Part shown: one piece after another, positions 58,643-64,000 of the stretch
How positions within the stretch are numbered: position 1 is the stretch's first letter
Layout: each line of letters begins with the position of its first letter
DNA from: Streptomyces roseolus
GTDB lineage: Bacteria; Actinomycetota; Actinomycetes; Streptomycetales; Streptomycetaceae
DNA length: 64,000 bases
Direction of reading: 5' to 3'
NCBI RefSeq assembly: GCF_014649855.1
Contig: NZ_BMTV01000027.1
Coordinates: 56,316-120,315, forward strand
The notes under the pieces: model-generated
Databases searched by the model: none
What the model was told of the DNA's origin: nothing
The model's input: the letters and a program-made list of their open reading frames with translations, nothing else
Made by a program: the position numbers and the translations under genes

Positions 58643-61600
58643 GTGCGTCCCACGTCGAACCCGCAGGCGGGCCCGTGCCCGAAGCAGCCCGGACCCGTCC
58701 CGGCGAGCCCGGAGGCGGCGCTCGCCCTGGCCTCCGCCGGGGTGCCTCCGCCGGGCTGGCGGGAGTGGCCGGACGACGTGCTCGCGCCGTCCGTGCGGGT
58801 GGCGCTGGTGCGGGCGGAGCTGGTACGGGACCCCGCGGCGGTGCTCGGCCACGAGGAACGCGGAGAGGTGCTGTACCAGGCGGTCCGGGGCGTCCACGCG
58901 CGCGTGGAGACGGCCGGGGCCGAACGGGCGCCGCACGCGGGCGTGCCCGCGCGCGTGGCGGAGCTCGTCGGCGCACTGGCACACGCCGGGGACGCCGTGC
59001 TGGAGGGGGAGGCGCTGAGGCTGGCCCAGGAGGGGCTCCGCGGGGGTGGGCTCGCGCCCGGCTTCGTGCGCGAGATCCTGACCGGGCTGCTGGACTCGTC
59101 CGCCCCGGCCGTGGTGCGGGACGCGCTGCGCGAACTCACCGAGCCCTGGGCGGCCTTCGAGCCGCTGCCGCGGGCCCGGCCGGCCGGTTTGCTCGCGGCG
59201 TCCGGGCGGCCCGGGTCTCCCGGGGCGCCCGGGGTGTCCGGGGCGGTCGAGTCGTCCGGGGCGTCGGGATCGGTCGAGTCGTCCGGAGCGTCCGGGTCGG
59301 TCGAGTCGTCCAGAGCGCCTGGGCCGGTCGAGCGGTCCGTGCCGGCCGGGCAGCGGATGTCGGCCGCGGTCGTCGAGGCGGCGCTCGCCGCCGCTGCCGC
59401 CCACGGGCACGGAGACCTGCTCCGGTGGGTGGCCTCGGACGCGGACCGGATGCCGCCACGGATACGGAGACGCGCACTGGCCCTGTACGGCGAGCAGGCG
59501 CGGCGGGAGGACGTGACCGCCGTCCTGGATCTCGCCGGGACGGACCCGCTGCTGCTCGCCGGACCCGCGGTGGACTGCCTGCGGGCGATGCACCGGCGCG
59601 GCCACTTCGTCTCCGACGCGGACGTGCCGGCCGTACTGGCCCTCGCGCTCGCCGATCACACCGTTCCGGCGGAGGCCGTCGCGACGGTGCTCTTCACCGC
59701 ACGGCACGCACTGCTGCGCCTGCTCGTCGACGCACCCCCGGACGACCCGGCGTGGCCGCGTCGGCTCGGCCTGCTCGTCGCGCTCGACGGGCAGGGGGCC
59801 GGGGGCCTGCCGGTCGCCGGGGAGGTCGCGCGCCTGCTGTCGCGCGCGCAGACACCGGGGCCGTTCATGAGCGCCTTGCGCGTCCTGCGCGACCCCGGCA
59901 CCGAGGACGCCGTCCTCGAAGCCCTCCCGTACGCCCCCGCCGACGCGCTCGACGCGCTGGAGGCCGTGGGCGGCGAGCGGACGGTCCGCGTCCTGGGCGC
60001 GGGCCTCGGCCTCGACGCGGTCGTCCCGGATGACGCTCCGGCGCCTGAACCCGCGCGCGTCGAGCGGGCGTTGCGAGGGCATCGGAAGCGCGCCCTGGAA
60101 CTCGTCTGGCTGCTGAACGACGACCCCGAGGTGCGGCGGCAGCTCCTCGCGCGGGTCGACGCTGCCGAGCTGCCCGCCCGGATGGCCGCCGACCTCGGCG
60201 GACCCGACGAGCGCGAACTCGCCCTCCTCGCCGCCCACCTGGACCCGGAACGTCCCGTCGCCGCCCTCGAACGCCTCGCCGCGCACGCCGGCCCGGGCCT
60301 CCTGCCCGTCCTCGCCGACCTGCTGCTCCGGATCGCCGGGGAGGCGGCCGCCGCCTGGGAGCCCGGAGGCGCGGGACCCGTGCCCGAGGCGGAACCGGTG
60401 GTGCCGGAGGCGGCCGTGAACGCGCTGAGTTCCCTGGGGCGCCGGCTGCGGGAGCGCGGCCGGATCCGCCCGGTCTGCCTCCTGGACGTGCTCCCTGACG
60501 AGGCCGGCCCGGCGCTCGTCACGGACGTCGTCCTCGGACTGCTCGACCGGCCCGGACTCACGCCGGGCGAACAGGCCGTCCTGCTCCGGGTGCTGCTCGA
60601 CCTCCCGCGGGCCCCGCACCGCACGATCCGGCGCCGCGTGCACCCCCTCCTGCGCCACCCCGACCGGCACGTGCGCAAGCACGTCGTCGCCCTCCTCGCC
60701 CGCGACGCCACGGGCGACGGCGTCGCGGCCGTGTCGGCGACGCTCCTCGCGCTCACCGGCCCCGACCGGGATCCGCAGACCGTGCGCCAGACCCTGAGCG
60801 CCCTCGGCGACGCCGGGGCCCGCTGGGCGTCGGACGCGATCGCCGGCTGCCTCGCCCACCCCGCCATGAACGTCCGCAAGACCGCCGCCCGCGCCCTCGC
60901 CACCGCCGGCACGCCCCGGGCCGTCCCCGCCCTGCTCGACCGGCTGGCCCGCGACGACAACCCCGGTCTGCGGGCCCACCTCCTCGACGCCCTGCGCGCC
61001 CTCCTCGGCGACACCCTCACCGCCACGGTCACCGAGGCGGCCGCCCGCGCCACCGAGGCCCCCGCCCGCGCCCGCCTGCTCGCCGCGCTCGCCCCCGCGC
61101 CCGGGCCGGGCCGGGACGAGACCGACCTGCGCCACCTCACGGAGTGCGGCTGGGACCCGGCCGCCGCCCTGCGCCTCGCCGCGTCCCGGCCGCGCGCGGT
61201 GCCGCTCGGCGCGACGCGCCCCCACCTCTCCGACTGGCTGGAGCTCGCCGCGACCACGGACGGGGCCCGTCGGGCCGTCCTGGCCGTGCTGCCGACGGAG
61301 GTCTGTCCGGCACCGTGGACGGTTCCCGAGCGCGCGGCGCTCGCCCGTCACGTCACGGTCCTCCTCGACGGCCTCGCGGAGGCGGAGGGGGAGGTGCGGG
61401 ACGGGCTCCTCGCCCTCCTGGAGTCCGTCGCCGACCGCGTCGCCGACCGTGCCGAAGTCATCGCCGCGGTACGGGCGTCGTCCGTGCGGCGCCCGGGCCG
61501 GCGCTCCGCGCTGCCCCTGCTCCGGCTCGCCGGCGCGGTCGTCGTACGCGCCGATCTCGACCGCGAACTCGCCTGCGCCGCCCTCGGCCCCGACTCGTCG

Positions 61601-63019
61601 GCCGCGGGCACGCGGGCGCTGCGGGAGGCGTTCGGCGTGGCGGCCGGCGAGGCCGCGCGCGCGACCTGGTACGACGAACTCGCGGTCGCCGCACGGAGCC
61701 CGCGCACCCTGGCCGACCACCGGAAGCACCCGCGTCCGGTGGGGTCACGCGCGCTGCTGGCCGCCCTGGTGGAGGTGTGGGCCGGGGCGGCGCAGGACGT
61801 ACGGACGGCGCTGGTCGACTGGATGACGGACCTCCAGCCGCTCGACGCCCCGCCGTGGAACCTGGCGGAGCCCGAGCCCGCGGCGGCGCCGCGCGCGGAC
61901 CCGGACGAGCCCCGTTCCGCCGCGCGGCGGGACCGGTTGTTCGCCCTCCTCGACTCCGGCGACCCGAAGCGGCGGAACGCGGCCGCGCCCGCCCTCCTCG
62001 CCTGGCCCGAACCGGCGCCGCGCGCCGCCGTGCTGGCCGCGTACCTGCGCGGCCGGGTCGACGAGCCGGCGGCCCACGACGCGCGCACCGCCCTGACGAC
62101 GGCCCTGACGGAGGCGCGCCCCGAGTCCCTGCGCGACCCGGAGCTCCGGCCCGACCGGGTCGCCCGGCTCGCCGCCGCCGTCCGTGACGAACGGCGGCTC
62201 GCGGCCCTGCTGCCCCTCCTCCTGGACCTGTGGCGGCACGGGCCGGCGGAGGCGCGGTCCGACGCGTACACCGCACTGCGCCGGCTCGACGGCGACGCCC
62301 TGGCGGGCCGTCTGGAGGGCCGGCTCGTCGCGGGGGAGACGGGGCTGCTCGAACTGCTCACCGGCCGCCGCCTCCGGCGCACGCCCCTCCTGGCCCGGCT
62401 GGCCGACCGGCACCCGGAGGCCGGGCTCGTCCTCGTCGACGGCCCGCCGTACGGCCCGGAGGCCGCCGAACGGCAGGCAGCGGCGCTCCGCGCCCTGCGC
62501 GCCCGCGCCACCGCTCCCGTGCGGGACGGGTCCTCCCTCCCGTACGAGGAGCTGGTCGTCCTGCTGCGGTCGCCGGAGCCCCGGCGGGTCCGTCGCGCGC
62601 TGGCCGCTCTGGCCGAGCAGCCGGTGGACGTGGAACCGACGCTCCTGGAAGGCGAGTTGCGCGTGCTGCTGGCGCACCGCGAGACGGGCGTGCGCCTCCA
62701 CGCGCACCGGGTCGCGCGGGCGCTGCTCGACCGGGACGCGTATCTGCGGCTGACCGAGGTGCTGCTCGGCGACGCGCGGCCCGACGTGGTGCGCGGTGCG
62801 ATCCGCGTCCTGTCGCGGGCGCGCCGGGGGACGGCGGTCCCGGAGTTCGTCGCCCTGCTCGACCACGGCCGGGAGACCGTACGGCGCACGGCGGAGGCGG
62901 CCGTCCTGCACGCGGGCCCGGAAGCGGTGCCGCCCCTGCGGAAGGCCGCCGCCCGTGCCCGCCCCGACCGCCGGGCCGTGTACGAGACGCTGCTGGCGCG
63001 CATCGCGGACCAGCGGTGA
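58643..63019 (+). CDS. Giant HEAT-repeat-like protein (1458 aa)
   Basis: An alpha-solenoid protein of about 1458 residues with many HEAT-like units. Clear examples are VSATLLALTGPDRDPQTVRQTLSALGDAGARWASDAIAGCLAHPAMNVRKTAARALATAGTPRAVPALLDRL (split here as repeats of about 36 residues) and the C-terminal VLLGDARPDVVRGAIRVLSRARRGTAVPEFVALLDHGRETVRRTAEAAV. No enzyme motif is visible. GTG at 58643 is the likely start; the frame opens further upstream. An internal tandem repeat encodes a Ser/Gly/Glu linker at about residues 200-236. It is divergent from the AbiEii-type pair with 84 bases between. It is probably a scaffold or an effector-binding protein. Confidence 0.75.
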   Translation: MRPTSNPQAGPCPKQPGPVPASPEAALALASAGVPPPGWREWPDDVLAPSVRVALVRAELVRDPAAVLGHEERGEVLYQAVRGVHARVETAGAERAPHAGVPARVAELVGALAHAGDAVLEGEALRLAQEGLRGGGLAPGFVREILTGLLDSSAPAVVRDALRELTEPWAAFEPLPRARPAGLLAASGRPGSPGAPGVSGAVESSGASGSVESSGASGSVESSRAPGPVERSVPAGQRMSAAVVEAALAAAAAHGHGDLLRWVASDADRMPPRIRRRALALYGEQARREDVTAVLDLAGTDPLLLAGPAVDCLRAMHRRGHFVSDADVPAVLALALADHTVPAEAVATVLFTARHALLRLLVDAPPDDPAWPRRLGLLVALDGQGAGGLPVAGEVARLLSRAQTPGPFMSALRVLRDPGTEDAVLEALPYAPADALDALEAVGGERTVRVLGAGLGLDAVVPDDAPAPEPARVERALRGHRKRALELVWLLNDDPEVRRQLLARVDAAELPARMAADLGGPDERELALLAAHLDPERPVAALERLAAHAGPGLLPVLADLLLRIAGEAAAAWEPGGAGPVPEAEPVVPEAAVNALSSLGRRLRERGRIRPVCLLDVLPDEAGPALVTDVVLGLLDRPGLTPGEQAVLLRVLLDLPRAPHRTIRRRVHPLLRHPDRHVRKHVVALLARDATGDGVAAVSATLLALTGPDRDPQTVRQTLSALGDAGARWASDAIAGCLAHPAMNVRKTAARALATAGTPRAVPALLDRLARDDNPGLRAHLLDALRALLGDTLTATVTEAAARATEAPARARLLAALAPAPGPGRDETDLRHLTECGWDPAAALRLAASRPRAVPLGATRPHLSDWLELAATTDGARRAVLAVLPTEVCPAPWTVPERAALARHVTVLLDGLAEAEGEVRDGLLALLESVADRVADRAEVIAAVRASSVRRPGRRSALPLLRLAGAVVVRADLDRELACAALGPDSSAAGTRALREAFGVAAGEAARATWYDELAVAARSPRTLADHRKHPRPVGSRALLAALVEVWAGAAQDVRTALVDWMTDLQPLDAPPWNLAEPEPAAAPRADPDEPRSAARRDRLFALLDSGDPKRRNAAAPALLAWPEPAPRAAVLAAYLRGRVDEPAAHDARTALTTALTEARPESLRDPELRPDRVARLAAAVRDERRLAALLPLLLDLWRHGPAEARSDAYTALRRLDGDALAGRLEGRLVAGETGLLELLTGRRLRRTPLLARLADRHPEAGLVLVDGPPYGPEAAERQAAALRALRARATAPVRDGSSLPYEELVVLLRSPEPRRVRRALAALAEQPVDVEPTLLEGELRVLLAHRETGVRLHAHRVARALLDRDAYLRLTEVLLGDARPDVVRGAIRVLSRARRGTAVPEFVALLDHGRETVRRTAEAAVLHAGPEAVPPLRKAAARARPDRRAVYETLLARIADQR
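59243..59350 (+). repeat. 27-base tandem repeat, four copies, coding
   Basis: Units at 59243-59269, 59270-59296, 59297-59323 and a diverged 59324-59350, each like TCGGTCGAGTCGTCCGGAGC plus seven bases. They keep frame and encode SVESSGASG-type nonapeptides inside the HEAT-repeat protein. Confidence 0.85.
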
Positions 63020-63038
63020 CCTGACGCGGCACGCGCGG

Positions 63039-63075
63039 GGGCGGCGTACGCCGACGGGTGTCGGGTACGCCGCCC
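63039..63075. terminator. Bidirectional terminator
   Basis: GGGCGGCGTAC (63039-63049) pairs with GTACGCCGCCC (63065-63075), and the inner CCGAC/GTCGG extends the hairpin to about 16 bp. It lies between the HEAT gene and the convergent ABC permease gene. Confidence 0.7.
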
Positions 63076-63094
63076 GAGGGGGGCTCGGGGCCGG

Positions 63095-63883
63095 CTAGCG
63101 GGCGCCGCGGTCGAAGGCGGACTTCGACCAGAGGTAGCCGAGGACGGTGAGGCCGGCGCACCAGGCGAGGGCGATCCAGGCGCTGTTGCCGATTTCGGTG
63201 CCGAGGAGGAGGCCGCGGAGGGTCTCGATGGCGGGGGTGAAGGGCTGGTACGCGGCGATCGGCTGGAACCAGCCCGGCATCGAGTCGATCGGGACGAACG
63301 CGCTGGAGATCAGCGGGAGGACGACCAGCGGGAGGGCGTTGTTGGAGGCGGCCTCGGCGTTGGGGGAGACCAGGCCCATCCCGACGGCGATCCACGTCAG
63401 GGCGAAGGCGATCAGGATCGTCATGCCGAAGGCGGCGAGCCATTCGAGGGCGGTGGCGCCGGTGGAGCGGAAGCCGATGGCGACGGCGACCGCGCCGACG
63501 AGGAGCACGCTCATCACGCACTGGAGGACGCTGCCGACGACGTGCCCCACGAGGATCGACGGCCGGTGGATGGCCATCGTGCGGAAGCGGGCGATGATGC
63601 CCTCGGTCATGTCGTTGGAGACGGAGACCGCCGTCCCCACGACCGTGCCGCCGACGGTCATCATCAGGATGCCGGGCACCAGGTAGGCGATGTACGCGGA
63701 CCGGTCCGCGCCGCCGCCCATGCCGGCGCTCATCACGTCTCCGAAGACGTAGACGAAGAGCAGCAGCATCATCACCGGGGTGAGGAGGAGGTTGAGGGTG
63801 AGGGAGGGGTAGCGGCGGGCGTGCAGGAGGTTCCGCCGGAGCATCGTGGACGAGTCGCGGGCGGCGAGGGAGAAGGCGCTCAT
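63095..63883 (-). CDS. DrrB-type ABC transporter permease
   Basis: A 262-residue ABC-2 type permease with six predicted helices, resembling the daunorubicin exporter DrrB. LARDSSTMLRRNLLHARRYPSLTLNLLLTPVMMLLLFVYVFG is the characteristic start, and YLVPGILMMTVGGTVVGTAVSVSNDMTEGIIARFRTM is the family's signature loop. The late PLISSAFVPIDSMPGWFQPIAAYQPFTPAIETLR is also typical. ATG at 63883 overlaps the stop of the upstream ATPase gene as ATGA. It likely exports a hydrophobic small molecule. Confidence 0.93.
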   Translation of the reverse strand: MSAFSLAARDSSTMLRRNLLHARRYPSLTLNLLLTPVMMLLLFVYVFGDVMSAGMGGGADRSAYIAYLVPGILMMTVGGTVVGTAVSVSNDMTEGIIARFRTMAIHRPSILVGHVVGSVLQCVMSVLLVGAVAVAIGFRSTGATALEWLAAFGMTILIAFALTWIAVGMGLVSPNAEAASNNALPLVVLPLISSAFVPIDSMPGWFQPIAAYQPFTPAIETLRGLLLGTEIGNSAWIALAWCAGLTVLGYLWSKSAFDRGAR

Positions 63884-64000
63884 CGGGCGGGCTCCTGGTT
63901 CTGGGCCGTCGGGGCGGGGGAGGGGGTGGCGGTCGAGTCGGTGAGGGCGAAGAAGACGTCGTCCAGGTCCGGGGTGTGGACGGTGAGTTCGTCCGCCTCG
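63880..64000 (-). CDS. ABC transporter ATP-binding protein, C-terminal fragment (DrrA-type)
   Basis: Only the last 39 codons are in the window (EADELTVHTPDLDDVFFALTDS then an Ala/Pro-rich tail). The block PDLDDVFFALT is the usual end of DrrA-type ATPases (DLxDVFLxLT). Coupling to the permease by ATGA supports a two-gene exporter operon. The nucleotide-binding motifs lie beyond the edge. Confidence 0.85.
   Translation of the reverse strand, partial: EADELTVHTPDLDDVFFALTDSTATPSPAPTAQNQEPAR

Noticed and set aside
57884..61729. Leftward open frame of 1281 codons
   Set aside because: Only the part to 58558 has a ribosome site and plausible protein sequence. The remainder is antisense to the HEAT-repeat gene.
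1..64000. tRNA or rRNA genes, riboswitches, insertion sequences, attachment sites
   Set aside because: I looked for cloverleaf-like arms, transposase motifs and flanking repeats while reading and saw none that I could support; a covariance-model search would be needed to exclude small RNAs.

Overview
The window reads as Streptomyces-type chromosome. Base composition is very GC-rich throughout, third codon positions are almost always G or C, GTG and TTG starts are common, and many genes overlap by ATGA. I recognise 51 protein-coding genes, two of them cut by the window edges. I see no rRNA, tRNA, CRISPR array or insertion sequence. I found only one in-frame TTA (bldA-type) codon, at 37429-37431.

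Left part (1-31.3 kb) is mostly conserved actinobacterial housekeeping and regulatory genes. It holds the electron-transfer flavoprotein pair EtfB/EtfA, a DUF6986-type aldolase-like protein behind a clear promoter and inverted repeat, a LacI regulator divergent from a ROK sugar kinase, a TmrB-like/NUDIX fusion, an M20 peptidase, a geranylgeranyl-reductase-family flavoprotein, and a deazaflavin-type nitroreductase divergent from a TetR regulator with three copies of one operator between them. It continues with a ROK regulator, a methyltransferase, an RsbW-like ATP-binding protein, a cysteine-synthase-fold enzyme, two SRPBCC proteins with a DeoR regulator, a multi-spanning membrane protein with a hydrolase-like tail, and a beta-helix/AAA fusion with a 22-unit heptanucleotide array upstream. 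The last genes here are MOSC, HpnB-like glycosyltransferase, Asp/Glu racemase, apolipoprotein N-acyltransferase and NUDIX genes.

Middle part (31.4-52.3 kb) looks like a specialised-metabolite or glycoconjugate locus that I cannot match to a known product. In order it has a GAF/PucR-type regulator, a double-domain CoA transferase, an AMP ligase-like enzyme, a UDP-HexNAc-type 6-dehydrogenase carrying the TTA codon, and a calerythrin-like EF-hand protein. A leftward operon follows (conserved hypothetical, Gfo/Idh, Ldh-family dehydrogenase, a sugar-isomerase-like/M20 fusion, second Gfo/Idh). A divergent rightward operon holds two DegT/StrS aminotransferases, an FAD amine-oxidase-like enzyme, a second AMP ligase, a methyltransferase and a UbiA-type prenyltransferase. 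The sugar genes together suggest an amino-sugar acid; the rightward tail suggests acyl activation and prenyl or lipid attachment. Both are inference.

Right part (52.4-64 kb) has a cold-shock protein followed by a DEAD-box helicase, an NAD-dependent DNA ligase, an AbiEii-type nucleotidyltransferase translationally coupled to an unrecognised partner, a divergent 1458-residue HEAT-repeat protein, and a DrrAB-type ABC exporter running off the end.
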